A DNA stretch of 64,000 nt. It comes from Chamaea fasciata (Eukaryota; Chordata; Aves; Passeriformes; Sylviidae). Where the stretch lies: contig JARCOQ010000002.1 in assembly GCA_029207755.1 (NCBI GenBank), forward strand, positions 116,340,051 through 116,404,050, read 5' to 3'. The notes under the pieces were generated by a model that was not told the DNA's origin, did no database searches, and worked only from the letters and a program-made list of their open reading frames with translations. Shown here one piece after another: positions 20,750-31,419 of the stretch. The position numbers and the translations under genes were made by a program. Every line of letters begins with the position of its first letter. Positions within the stretch are counted from its first letter, which is position 1.

Positions 20750-21660
20750 CAGTGCAGGGTTCTGGGCTGGAGTGCCCCCCCCGGGTTCCCTAAAGGATCT
20801 CCCTGAGCTGTGGAGCTGCAGAAGGATTTCTTCTCTTGGCAGCATTTGCTGTAAGGAAAAAAACGAGGAGGGTTTCCTCCCTTACTCTGCTCTGGCAGAG
20901 GTTTGATCTCTTTAGAACATGTTGAATTTATCACTTGGGGTTCTTTGTGCTGCGTCCCTCTCTGAGGGCCGGGTGGGAGCTGCTCTCCTGGCCAGGAGCA
21001 TCCCTGACCCAGTCCCACGTGAGCCTGGCCTCTGTAGGCCGGGATTTAAAACACAACTGGCTTTGGAAGCGCTGGGAGAAAATGAAAATAGAAATAGAAA
21101 TGCCTGGAATAACAAGGCTCCTTTTAAATCCCACACGGAGCCTCCCCCTGGCACTGGCTGTGAGGGAGGTCCTGGTGCTGCCCCTCAGCTGAACATCCTC
21201 CGGAGTCACCCCAGGGCAGGGGCTGGAGGGGTTCCTCTGCCAAAACCTCAGCACGACCACAGCTCTGCCCTTTGTGGCCACCTCTGTGGCAGGGGCCCGG
21301 CACGGGGGCTTGGTTTGGAAAGACAGGGAAAGCCGGAGCTTCCCTTGGGATGGAGAATGTAAAACCCCTCCCTCTGAATTATTATAATTTTGAAATTAAG
21401 GGGCTTTCAGGCAAAGATATGGGAATAGGAATAGCAGTTCTTTACTAGGAAAATTAAAAATAAAAACATAGTTGTACAAATAAAGCAAACAAACAAAAAC
21501 AAAAAGAAAAAGAAAACCCTGACAGAGTCAGAACACGAGCTGACCCCGTGTTGGTCAGGGTGTTGGTGTCAGCCCAGTCCAGTCCTCCTGCAGTGACAGA
21601 TGTGGTTCTGCTGGAGCAGAGATGATCCTGGAGAAGGGTGAAGTTTTCCTCTGAAGGTCC
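20750..21660. other. Intergenic DNA, no feature seen
   Basis: Single-copy DNA with a short AT-rich part at 21370-21520. No gene, CR1 or LTR signature recognised. Confidence 0.4.
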
Positions 21661-21667
21661 AGCAGTG

Positions 21668-21995
21668 ATCACAGAATTTCTGGGTTGGGAGAGACCCCCC
21701 AGACCACAGAGTCCAACCCAGCCCCAACAGCTCGACTAAACCCTGGCCCCGAGTGCCACATCCAGTCTGCTTTAAACACACCCAGGGGAAGGTGACTCCA
21801 CCACCTCCCCGGGCAGGACATTCCAGTATTTGATCACTCTTCCTGTGAAAACCTTTGTCCTGATATCCAGCCCATATTCCCTTGGCACAGCTCGAGGCTG
21901 TGTCCTCTGGTTCTGTCAGTGCTGCTGGAGAGAGAGACCGACCCCAGCTGAGCACAGCCACCTCTCAGGGAGTTGCAGAAAAGATGACGATGGGT
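21668..21995 (-). mobile_element. CR1 LINE 3' fragment
   Basis: GATCACAGAATTTCTGGGTT, GGGAGAGACC, GTCCAACCCAGCCCCAACAG, TGACTCCACCACCTCCCCGG and GGCAGGACATTCCAGTATTT are complemented CR1 3'-region landmarks of an older subfamily. Truncated. Confidence 0.85.
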
Positions 21996-22011
21996 CCAGT
22001 TCTCCTCGGGG

Positions 22012-22228
22012 AATCCAGTGCACACAGGCCGTGCTGCTGTTCTGAATGCCAGCTTTGATCCAGGTGGGAATGCTGGGCTCCTCCCCCTGGGTGGAGCCTC
22101 TCCCCATGGGATGATGGGATTGTATCAGCCCTGCCGTGAGCCTGGATGGCCCATGGACAGCAGATATCCCCTGGAGGGAGGATGGGTCCTGGAAGGGATA
22201 AAGAACACGGCCCCAGCTGGTTTGAACA
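22012..22228. repeat. Dispersed repeat C, copy 1
   Basis: 217 bp nearly identical to 59581-59797. It starts AATCCAGTGCACACAGGC and ends CCCCAGCTGGTTT. Both copies directly abut CR1-like sequence on the left. The internal sequence GATGGGATTGTATCAGCCCT is diagnostic. The family is not recognised; it may be part of an LTR or satellite-like element. Confidence 0.8.
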
Positions 22229-22383
22229 GATAGAAATAGAATATTTCTTACATTAAACCAAAGACACATGGAGCTGGGAGTGGGGGCTGGAGCGGGGAAA
22301 CCAGGAGGGCTTGGGAAGGAGTCACAGGAGAGGCTCAGGCTGGGGGAGCTCTGAGGGGAACGTTTGAGAAGGAATTGGAATCA

Positions 22384-22438
22384 CCAGAGAATCCCAGACT
22401 GGGCTGGGCTGGGAGGGACCTCAAAGCTCATCCAGTGC
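22384..22438 (-). mobile_element. CR1 3'-end stub
   Basis: CAGAGAATCCCAGACTGGGC then GGGAGGGACCTCAAAGCTCA is a complemented CR1 tail. It ends where LTR family A begins. Confidence 0.55.
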
Positions 22439-22840
22439 TGATCCTTGGGAAGGCTGAGCTGGAACAGAGACTGGACAGAGCGGGAGAATAAAGGAGAGAT
22501 TTATTAAAAGGCCTTTAAGGACACAACTTGGGCAGGACAAGAGCCTGGCCAGGGCTGCACCCAAGGTGGACCCAAAATGGTCACAAAATGGACACAAAAT
22601 GGACACAAAATGGTCACAAAATGGACAAATGGTCACGAGGTCTCACACTTTTATCAGTTTTGGTCCATTTGCACGTTGGGGTTGAATTGTCCAGTCCCAG
22701 CTGCAGGTGATGCAGTCCCATCCTTCTTGTTTCCTCCCCTCAGCCCACCCTTGTTTGTGCTTTGGGGCCTGAACACTTGTCCCAGCTGTCCTTGGTGTGC
22801 AGCAGGAGAAGGATTTGTTTTGTGTCCCTGCTGTGTGCAG
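22439..22840 (-). mobile_element. Solo LTR family A, truncated copy
   Basis: The reverse complement matches 61369-61848 from its 3' end (CCAAGGATCA) through the AATAAA signal (plus TTTATT near 22500) and the TATA region to the CAGCAGGGACACAAAACAAA block. The first 80 bp or so of the LTR are absent. It carries an expanded (AAAATGGACAC)n run at 22573-22635. Confidence 0.75.
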
Positions 22841-23530
22841 GGCCAAGAAATGCAATTCCTGGGAGAGGGAAGGGGAGGAGCAGTGGCTGCAGCACCAGGA
22901 TGGAGCACAGGGTGAGGAGGAGGCGCTGGGACACCAGGAGGAAGAAGGGCCAGGGAGGAGAAAAACTCTTCAGAATTGCTTGAGGGTTTTTTTGGGTGTT
23001 TTTTTTTTTTTGGTGGGTTTTTGGGGTTTTTTTTGTTTGTTTGTTTGTTTGTTTTTTTGAAATCCCAAAGAAGGAGAAAAGCTGTTGCCTAAAAAGAGAG
23101 AAAATTCCCAAACACCACTTAAGCTGTTCTCCAGGCCTTGGAAAAACTCGCTATTTAGAACATGGATTTCCCCCTTGCTCAGTTCTTTGTAATTCGAACA
23201 AAAGTTAACCTGAAGCAGCATCTCCGTGTGTTTTGACCTGTACCTGCAGGTGTGGACCTGGAGCAGAAGTTTGGAACCCAGAAAAATCCGATTTCCTCAA
23301 AACATGAAAAAAACCCACGTGGCAATTTCCCTTGGAGGTCCCCAGGAAAATCTCATCTCCTCAAAGGACACAAATACGGCGATGTCACCGAGCTGCCCCA
23401 GCCGGGGGAGAGGTTCGGCTGCTTGTCCCGGGAATTTCCAGCTGTCCCACATCCCTGAGGGGATCCAGCCCCTGCCTGAGACCGTGCCGGGCATGGGAGG
23501 TGTCCTGGGGATGGGATCTGTGCCCCAGGG
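22841..23530. other. Intergenic DNA with G/T-rich tract
   Basis: No gene. A G/T-rich tract with (TTTG)n at 22985-23058 is a simple repeat. The rest is single-copy. Confidence 0.4.
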
Positions 23531-23534
23531 GACA

Positions 23535-24205
23535 GCTGGCTCAGTTCGGCTCAGTTTGGGTCACTTAGGTCCACTTTGGCTGAGTTTGACTCAGCTTGGC
23601 TCCGTTTGACTCAGGTTTTCTCAGTTTGGTTCTGTTTGGCTTTGCTTGGCTCTGTTTAGCCTGGTTTGGCTCAGTTTGGGTCGGCATGGCTCGATTTAGC
23701 CTACTTTGGCCTAGCTGGACTCAGTTTATCTCTGTTTGACTCGGTTTGGCTCAGTTAGGTCCAGTTCGACTCAGTTTGACTCAGTTTTGCCTGGTTTGGC
23801 TCAGTTTGGCTCAGTCTGGCTCAGTTTGGCTCAGTTTTGCTCAGTTTTGCTCAGTTTTGCTCAGTTTTGCTCAGTTTGGCCTGGTTTGACTCAGTTTGGC
23901 TCCGTTTGGCTTGGTTTGAATGAGTTTAGCCCAGTTTGGTCCAGTTTGGTCCAGTTTGTCTCAGTTTGTCTCTGTTTGACTCAGTTTTGCCTGTTTTAGC
24001 TCCGTTTAGCCTAGTTTGGCTCTGTTTGGCACGGTTTGGCTGTTTGACTCAGTTTAGCCCAGTTTGGCTCCGTTTGGCCCCCTTTGACTCATTTCACCTC
24101 AGTTTGGCTGAGTTTGACTCAGTTTGGCTCAGTTCACCTCAGTTTGGCTCAGTTCACCTCAGTTTGGCCCAGTTTAGCCCGGTTTGGCCCGGTTTGGCCT
24201 CTGGG
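23535..24205. repeat. 10-bp CTCAGTTTGG minisatellite
   Basis: About 65 imperfect units of CTCAGTTTGG, with TTTTGCT, TTTGACT and TTTAGCC variants. It ends about 50 bp before the polypyrimidine tract. Frames through it are artefacts. Confidence 0.95.
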
Positions 24206-24251
24206 GCTGCACTCCCCGGCGCTGACTGGGCTGTTTTCCCTGCTGCCGAGG

Positions 24252-25705
24252 TCTCTCCTTTCCTCCTTTCCCTCCTTTCCTCCTTTCCCTCCTTTCCTCC
24301 TTTCCCTCCTTTCCTCCTTTCCCTCCTTTCCTCCTTTCCCCTCCTTTCCTCCTTTCCTCCTTTCCCTCCTTTCTTCCTTTCCTCCTTTCCTCCTTTCCCT
24401 CCTTTCCTCCTTTCCTCCTTTCCCTCCTTTCCTCCTTTCCTCCTTTCCTCCTTTCCTCCTTTCCCTCCTTTCTTCCTTTCCTCCTTTCCTCCTTTCCCTC
24501 CTTTCCTCCTTTCCTCCTTTCCCTCCTTTCCTCCTTTCCTCCTTTCCTCCTTTCCCTCCTTTCTTCCTTTCCTCCTTTCCCTCCTTTCCTCCTTTCCTCC
24601 TTTCCTCCTTTCCTCCTTTCCCTCCTTTCCCTCCTTTTCCTCCTTTCCTCCTTTCCCTCCTTTCCTCCTTTCCTCCTTTCCTCCTTTCCTCCTTTCCCTC
24701 CTTTCCTCCTTTCCCTCCTTTCCTCCTTTCCCTCCTTTCTTCCTTTCCCTCCTTTCCCTCCTTTCCTTCCTTTCCCTCCTTTCCCTCCTTTCCCTCCTTT
24801 CCCTCCTTTCCCTCCTTCCCTCCTTTCCTCCTTTCCTCCTTTCCCTCCTTTCCTCCTTTCCCTCCTTTCTTCCTTTCCTCCTTTCCTCCTTTCCTCCTTT
24901 CCTCCTTTCCTCCTTTCCCTCCTTTCCCTCCTTTTCCTCCTTTCCTCCTTTCCCTCCTTTCCTCCTTTCCTCCTTTCCTCCTTTCCCTCCTTTCCTCCTT
25001 TCCCTCCTTTCCTCCTTTCCCTCCTTTCTTCCTTTCCCTCCTTTCCCTCCTTTCCTTCCTTTCCCTCCTTTCCCTCCTTTCCCTCCTTTCCCTCCTTTCC
25101 CTCCTTCCCTCCTTTCCTCCTTTCCTCCTTTCCCTCCTTTCCTCCTTTCCCTCCTTTCTTCCTTTCCCTCCTTTCTTCCTTTCCTCCTTTCCTCCTTTCC
25201 CTCCTTTCCCTCCTTTCCCTCCTTCCCTCCTTTCCCTCCTTTCCTCCTTTCCTCCTTTCCTCCTTTCCCTCCTTTCCTCCTTTTCCTCCTTTTCTCCTTT
25301 CCCTCCTTTCCTCCTTTCCTCCTTTCCTCCTTTCCTCCTTTCCCTCCTTTCCTCCTTTCCCTCCTTTTCCTCCTTTCCCTCCTTTCCTCCTTTCCCTCCT
25401 TTCCTCCTTTCCCTCCTTTCCCTCCTTTCCTCCTTTCCTCCTTTCCCTCCTTTCCTCCTTTCCCTCCTTTCCCTCCTTTCCTCCTTTCCCTCCTTTCCCT
25501 CCTTTCCCTCCTTTCCCTCATTTCCCTCCTTTCCTCCTTTCCCTCCTTTCCTCCTTTCCCTCCTTTCCTCCTTTCCCTCCTTTCCTCCTTTCCTCCTTTC
25601 CTCCTTTCCTCCTTTCCCTCCTTTCCTCCTTTCCTCCTTTCCCTCCTTTCCTCCTTTCCTCCTTTCCCTCCTTTCCCTCCTTTCCCTCCTTTCCCTCCTT
25701 TCCCT
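24252..25705. repeat. 1.45-kb polypyrimidine minisatellite
   Basis: 1,454 bp of CTCCTTTC/CCTCCTTTC (8- and 9-bp units) with only one purine that I see (A at 25520). A segment of about 300 bp appears duplicated inside it (near 24545-24835 and 24870-25110). All six frames stay open, creating Ser/Phe/Pro/Leu or Lys/Arg/Glu/Gly artefacts of over 500 residues. Mirror-symmetric polypurine-polypyrimidine DNA of this length can form intramolecular triplexes. Confidence 0.98.
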
Positions 25706-25829
25706 GCCTCTCCCTCCCCTCTCCCGCTTCCCTTGCCCTTCCTGGGTGGTGCTGAAGTTGTGATGCCTTGAATACCAATAGTGAAGCCGAACATATGTGA
25801 ACCTTTCCTAATCCTGCTAATCTTCCTTC

Positions 25830-25955
25830 AAAAAAAAAAAAAAAACCTTTTCTGAAAGTGGAGGCAACATCCAGATTTGAGGGGGAAAAAAAAAAAAAAA
25901 AAAGAGGGAAAAAAAAAAAGAAAAAAAAAAAAAAAAAGGAAGGAAAAAAAAAAGC
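25830..25955. repeat. A-rich tracts
   Basis: Four A-runs separated by short unique or G-containing segments. They lie just past the polypyrimidine array. Confidence 0.9.
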
Positions 25956-25959
25956 TCCC

Positions 25960-26290
25960 GAGCATTTTAATGACAAATAATCTTTGTCAAGGGGGAGGGG
26001 GGCTCTGCCTCAGCTGGAGATGGAGCTTATGAACTACAGCAGGTAGAAATAACTGCTGTATTACCTCATGTAATCTCCGCTATTCAGGGTCAGATTAGGC
26101 CTGAATGCGAGCCCAAAGAGACTTCTCTTGTCAAGCGGGGACTTTGTCCCCAGCACGGCTATTAGGCGCTAATTAGTTGTGACACAGAATTACCCGCAGC
26201 ACAATGGCCACCGCAGCCTTGCAAGTCCTTTGAAAGTGCTCGGAGGAGCTCAATAGATGCTACTTTCAATTTTCAAATTCTGCTCCGAGC
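25960..26290. promoter_or_regulatory. Candidate upstream enhancer region
   Basis: Unique DNA about 14 kb upstream of OLIG2: GCATTTTAATGACAAATAAT, CTTTGTCAAG, TATTACCTCATGTAATCTCC, GGCTATTAGGCGCTAATTAG and CTTTCAATTTTCAAATTC. It contains several TAAT cores and SOX/TCF-like CTTTG motifs. It is sharply bounded by A-rich tracts on the left and GC-rich DNA on the right. Function is inferred. Confidence 0.45.
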
Positions 26291-26617
26291 TGGGGAATTA
26301 TTTCCTGCCCTTCCCCGTGCCGCTCCCTCCCCGCCCGCCGTGGCAGCGGGAATTCGGGTGTTCCCGGCGGGAATTCGGCCGTTCCCGCAGCTTTTGGGCA
26401 GGAGGGATGAGATAACTGCTCCTCCTTTGATCTCATTAGCGGCGATGACTCCGGCTCGTGTCCACACGCGGGACGCCGGGAGAGTTCCCCGGGCTCCGGA
26501 GGGGAAAACCCGGTGGGATCAGTGGGGGCAGAGGGGGCACGGGCTGGGCTGGGTGTCCCTTGGGGACAGCGGTGTCCCTGTGCCAGCCGCGCTTCCCGCT
26601 GCTCCCAGCGCTGCCGG

Positions 26618-27010
26618 CCCCGGGACAGCCCCGGGATAGCCGGGATGGGGACCCGGGATGGGGACCGGGGACAGCCCCGGGATAGCCGGGATGGGGACCC
26701 GGGACAGCCCCGGGATAGCCGGGATGGGGACCGGGGACAGCCCCGGGATAGTCGGCATGGGGACCGGGGACAGCCCCGGGATAGCCGGGATGGGGACCCG
26801 GGGCAGCCCCGGGATAGCCGGGATGGGGACCCGGAACAGCCCCGGGATAGCCGGGATGGGGACCCGGGACAGCCCCGGGATAGCCGGGATGGAGACCCGG
26901 GACAGCCCCGGGATAGCCGGGATGGGGACCCGGGACAGCCCCGGGATAGCCGGGATGGGGACCCGGGACAGCCCCGGGATAGCCGGGATGGGGACCCGGG
27001 ACAGCCCCAG
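26618..27010. repeat. 33-bp minisatellite
   Basis: About 11-12 units of GGGACAGCCCCGGGATAGCC followed by GGGATGGGGACCC, over 95% alike. The 33-bp period keeps frame, so translated products look regular, but there is no gene context. G-runs allow quadruplex formation. Confidence 0.97.
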
Positions 27011-27419
27011 GGACAGAGATCGCGGCCAGGTGTGAGCCCGGAGCCCTCTGGAGCTGGAAAGGGAATGTGGAGAGCCCGATCCGCACCTCCTCCCTGCTCG
27101 AGGGATCCCGCTCCAAGCCCTCTGGAGCTGGAAGAGGAAGGTGGAGAGCTGGATCTGCACCTCCCGCTGCCCCCGAGGGGTGAAGGATCCCGCTCCCAGC
27201 CCTCAGCCGCAGCAGCAGCCCCCAGGCCGTGCTCTGCACGCTGTTCCTTCAGCGATCCATCCCAAACCCTTCCATTCCCAGCTCCAGCCGGTCCTGAGGG
27301 ATCCTGGAGGATGAACCCCGAGGCAGAAGGAAAATCTCCTTCCCACCGTGCCAGTCCTGGCCGGGCTGCTGCCCTCACCTGGGAATGGCCTCGAGGAGAG
27401 GGGAGCCCATCCCGGGGGT

Positions 27420-27942
27420 CTGGGGGAGCTGGAGAAGCTCCTGGAGCTCCTGCCCGTGTCACCACACCTGAGGGCTGTGTCCAGTTGTGGCTCCTGCAGG
27501 AGAGCCCTGGAGGGGCTGGAGCGTGTCCAGGGCAGGGCAGGGAGCTGGGGAAGGGGCTGGAGCCCCAGGAGGGGCTGAGGGAGCTGGGCAAGGGGCTGAG
27601 CCTGGAGAAAAGGAGGCTCAGGGGGGACCTGGTGGCTCTGCACAAGTCCCTGCCAGGAGGGGACAGCCGGGGGGGTCGGGCTCTGCTCCCAGGGAACAGG
27701 GACAGGAGGAGAGGGAACGGCCTCAGGCTGGCCCAGGGGAGGCTCAGCTTGGCCAGCAGCAGGAATTTCCCCATGGAAAGGGTGCTCAGGCCTTGGCAGG
27801 GGCTGCCCAGGGAGCTTTGGAGTGTCTGTCCCTGCAGGTGTCACCTGGAGGTGGCACTCAGAGCTCCGGGCTGGGGACAAGGTGGGACTGCCTGGGCTGG
27901 GAGGGCTTTTCCAGCCTCAGGGATTTGGGGATTCTGTGAGGC
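27420..27942 (+). mobile_element. CR1 LINE 3' fragment
   Basis: Sense CR1 3' region: GGCTGGAGCGTGTCCAGGGC, GGCTGAGCCTGGAGAAAAGG, GACCTGGTGGCTCTGCACAA, GGGCTGCCCAGGGAGCTTTG, ending near GGATTCTGTGAGG. About 95% identical by eye to 41525-41945 and to the complement of 53108-53570, suggesting fairly recent activity. Confidence 0.9.
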
Positions 27943-28009
27943 CACGGCTCTTGCAAAAGCAAAAGGAGTTTTACAAAGAACAGTGAGGCGGAGTCGGGCT
28001 CTGCATCAG

Positions 28010-28275
28010 GAACGGGAGTGCTGGCACAGGGGGATGGGCTCACACTGCCCGAGGGCAGGGCTGGGTGGGATCCTGGGCAGGAATTGTTCCCTGGCAGGGC
28101 GGGCAGGCCCTGGAATGGAATTCCCAGAGCAGCTGTGGCTGCCCCTGGATCCCTGGCAGTGCCCAAGGCCAGGCTGCACATTGGAAGGTGTGGAAGGTGT
28201 GGAAGGTGTGGAAGGTGTCTCTGCCCACGAAATGAACTTTAAGGTCCCTCCCGGCCCATTCTGGATTCTGTGGTT
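28010..28275 (+). mobile_element. CR1 LINE 3'-end fragment
   Basis: GGCAGGAATTGTTCCCTGGC, GCTGCCCCTGGATCCCTGGC and GGATTCTGTGGTTCC in sense order, with an internal (GGAAGGTGT)n expansion at 28180-28220. Confidence 0.85.
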
Positions 28276-28539
28276 CCAGCACTCTGTGTTGCCATCCAGG
28301 TCCTGGCTCTGATCCCCCCAAAGGACCAGGACCTGAGCCCTGCCCAGGGGTCACAACCAGGGGCTCTCCAAGATGAGGAAATATTTTTTCTTCTGAACCC
28401 AGCAGTGCTCCATCTTCCCTGCCCCAAGCACGGTGCTCCTGATGCAAGAGGGATTCCAGCACCTTCCCGGCAGGGGAGGAGAGTTCTCACCTGGCTCCTG
28501 CTCCTTTCCACCCCAGGGTGGCTTTAACAGGGCCCTCGG

Positions 28540-28890
28540 TGCTCATTGCAACGGGGAGACAAGTTAGTTCAGGCGGATCGATGAGAAACACGAGCCCGGG
28601 TTTTATTACCCTTCCCCACGCTGAAAAGCTTCTCCTTCCCAAAGTGTTCCTGGGCATTTCAAAGCCAAAGGAAAGCTCCTGGAAAAGGAGAGGAACAAAC
28701 CCAGCAATCTGCTTGGGCACTCAGACCTGTAATTTCTTAATTTCTCCCCAGTAAATGAGTTAGAGTCGGCACCTTTGATGTAAGCACGTGATAATGTGAG
28801 ATTCTTGTTTTTCCTTAGCTGTCATTTCCACAAAATATCTGATCCTCACTTTTAATGAGGAGAAGAGACTTAATGTTTCCGGAAAGAGCA
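28540..28890. promoter_or_regulatory. Candidate upstream regulatory island
   Basis: The best part is 28730-28870: CTGTAATTTCTTAATTTCTC, CAGTAAATGAGTTAGAGTCG, TTTGATGTAAGCACGTGATA (E-box CACGTG) and CACTTTTAATGAGGAG. Unique sequence with no gene. The role is inferred. Confidence 0.4.
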
Positions 28891-28952
28891 AAACCGTGCT
28901 TAAAATTATTTATATAATATTCTATTATACTACATTGTATTATTTTGTATAG

Positions 28953-29152
28953 CATAACATAACATAACATAACATAACATAACATAATATAATATAATAT
29001 AATATAATATAATATAATATAATATAATATAATATAATATAATATAATATAATATAATATAATATAATATAATATAACAAATATAAATAACAAATATAAT
29101 ATATTACATTACATTACATTACATTACATTACATTACATTACATTACATTAC
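28953..29152. repeat. Three adjacent pentanucleotide microsatellites
   Basis: (ATAAC)n at about 28953-28986 passes without a break into (ATAAT)n to about 29077. After a 27-bp AT-rich junction comes (ATTAC)n at 29104-29152. Successive single-base changes of one pentamer explain the first switch. Confidence 0.95.
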
Positions 29153-29159
29153 GTTGTTT

Positions 29160-29505
29160 TGTTTTATCTTACATTATATATTAAAAATTATAATCTGTGT
29201 TCCCCTTTTCAGCAGCTGGAGCCCATCTGAGCAGGGATTTGCCCTCAGCCCCGGAGAGGGGATCAGGCCCCCTTTGCTCTGCCAATAAACTCATCCCATT
29301 TAAACCTGAGCCCAAATTAAAGCCCAGATCAGGGGCTCAGAGCCTGGCCCTGCCATGGCTGTGCCCGAGGGGCAGAGCCTGGTCTGGGCTCAATCCCTCT
29401 CCTGAATTTACCAAACTCCAAACCTCCGCAGTCCCAAAGTCACTCCCTGGTGCCGCTGGCTCACTCCAGCTCCGAGATTAAAGCAGATTATTTACCACTT
29501 TTTGT
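29160..29505. other. Intergenic DNA, no feature seen
   Basis: Single-copy sequence between the pentanucleotide array and the first clustered LTR family B copy. Confidence 0.35.
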
Positions 29506-30066
29506 TGGAACCCCGGGCACGGAGAATTCCAGACTCTCTGTGCTGGCAGGCACCGAGCCCCAGGCAAACACTGCATCGCACCTGAGCCGTGGAAAAGGCT
29601 CCCAAAATGGAGTGACAGCTCTGGGATTGTGGCTGTGGGGTTTGGATAGAAGGGTGTGATAGCACAGGGTGGGAAACTCAGAGCTGGAGGGTTTAGAATA
29701 CAGTAATATGGAGAGAAAGCAGGATGGAGGGTTTAGGGCAGAGGCTGAGTCCTTCTTTTTCACCTTCTTCTCCATGCTCTGGGTGGGGTTTTGGAATTGG
29801 GTAGAAAAGTCCCCACTGCGGGCCAGGGGGGGTTGGTTATTGGGTTAAAAGTCAAAATCATTTAGCTGTCATTTCATGATTGGACAGTTTGTGCTTGAAA
29901 GACCTTAGAAAGTGTTAGAGCCAGAGCCATTTTTCACCCTGTTAGCCAGAACTCACAGCTTGTGAGACTGTAACGTAGATAAGAATTAATAATCACCTGA
30001 GTCCAAAGGCAAAAACCGTGTTTCCCCTGCTTTAATCCCAGCTCTAACAGAAGAAAAGAAGATAAA
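29506..30066 (+). mobile_element. LTR-like repeat family B, copy 2
   Basis: It starts TGGAACCCCGGGCACGGAG and runs to GCTCTAACAGAAGAAAAGAA, in the orientation that carries the poly(A) region (GAATTAATAATCACC; AATAAA degraded here). An internal landmark is CATCGCACCTGAGCCGTGGA. No flanking retroviral gene is visible, so it reads as a solo LTR or a short non-autonomous element. Confidence 0.75.
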
Positions 30067-30069
30067 ACC

Positions 30070-30575
30070 CTCACAGCACCAGGGCTCTGGTATTTAAACA
30101 CTAAAATGCTCTGTGGGTGAGGGGCTGGATGGACCCCCCGGCCCCTCTGGGGGCACAAACCTCATGCTGGCTGTGGAGGTCAAGCGTCTTCCGTCCCAAA
30201 CGGGGACTGGGATCCAACCCCTGTCCCAGCCTCCATCAACAGGTACTAAACACATCCAGGACCGCAGCAAGAATTTGTGGATCCACCCTCAAAGGTTTGG
30301 CTGATTTATTTTTCCTATAAATCTCCCTCTTTGGAGCGATCCGAAATTGATTTCAGGCTCGTCCCTGCTTCCCCCCATTTGGTTGTAATTTGGGATGTCA
30401 AGGGAAGAGTGTTGAAAGCAGAGGATGAGCGGCTCTGAAAGGGGATTGTCTGTCCCATCTGGGCAGAAGATGCTGCAGAGGGGGAGAAGGGAGAGGAGAA
30501 TGTTGGGCTCGATGTGTTTGCACAGCCAGGCAGGAGGAGCTTCCAGGGGAAAGGGAAATAAAAGAGAATCTTCAG
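30070..30575. other. Sequence between two LTR family B copies
   Basis: About 510 bp separates copies 2 and 3. I see no gag, pol or env motif, primer-binding site or coding frame. It is too short to be a provirus interior, but could be a remnant of a non-autonomous element. Confidence 0.4.
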
Positions 30576-30578
30576 TGC

Positions 30579-31136
30579 TGGAATCCCGGGCACGGAGAAT
30601 TCCAGACTCTCTGCGCTGGCAGGCACCGAGCCCCAGGCAAACACTGCATCGCACCTGAGCCGTGGAAAAGGCTCCCAAAATGGAGTGACAGCTCTGGGAT
30701 TGTGGCTGTGGGGTTTGGATAGAAGGGTGTGATAGCACAGGGTGGGAAACTCAGAGCTGGAGGGTTTAGAATACAGTAATATGGAGAGAAAGCAGGAGGG
30801 AGGGTTTAGGGCAGAGGCTGAGTCCTTCTTTTTCACCTTCTTCTCCATGCTCTGGGTGGGGTTTGGAATTGGGTAGAAAAGTCCCCACTGCGGGCCAGGG
30901 GGGGTTGGTTATGGGGTTAAAAGTCAAAATCATTTAGGTGGCATCTCGCAGTTGGACAATTAGTGCTTCAAACACCTCGAAGAGAGTTAGAGCCAGAGCC
31001 ATTTTTCACCCTGTTAGCTGGAATTCAGGACTTGTGAGACTGTAATATAGACAAGAATTAACAAACATCTGAGTCCAAACACAAAAACTCTGTTTCCCAA
31101 GCATTATTCCCATCCCTAACAGAAAAAAAAAATAGA
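30579..31136 (+). mobile_element. LTR-like repeat family B, copy 3
   Basis: It starts TGGAATCCCGGGCACGGAG and ends near CCCTAACAGAAAAAAAAAAT. It has the same orientation as copy 2, about 1.07 kb away, and similar sequence. Confidence 0.75.
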
Positions 31137-31419
31137 ACATGGAAACCTCACATCCTGCCTCTGCAGTGCCTCCTAAAATGTGCACGTTTATTGCAAGCTG
31201 GACACTCAGAGAGAAAAATCCAAGGAAATGATAATATTTGCTTAGAGCAGCTTGAGAAGCCAACCCGGGAGGGTCAGGTGGGGCTCACCTGGCTGTGCCT
31301 GTGCCCAGCAGCTCCAGGTCCTGCCAGGACAGGACAGGGGACAACTGTGCTGGTGCCCACACTGGTGTGGAGCTGTGCCACCAGGGGTGTCACCCTCCCT
31401 GGCTTCTTTTTTTCCTTGC

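Noticed and set aside
23936..25794. Open frames of 546-611 codons on both strands
   Set aside because: They are translations of the polypyrimidine tract; stop codons cannot occur in a C/T-only strand.
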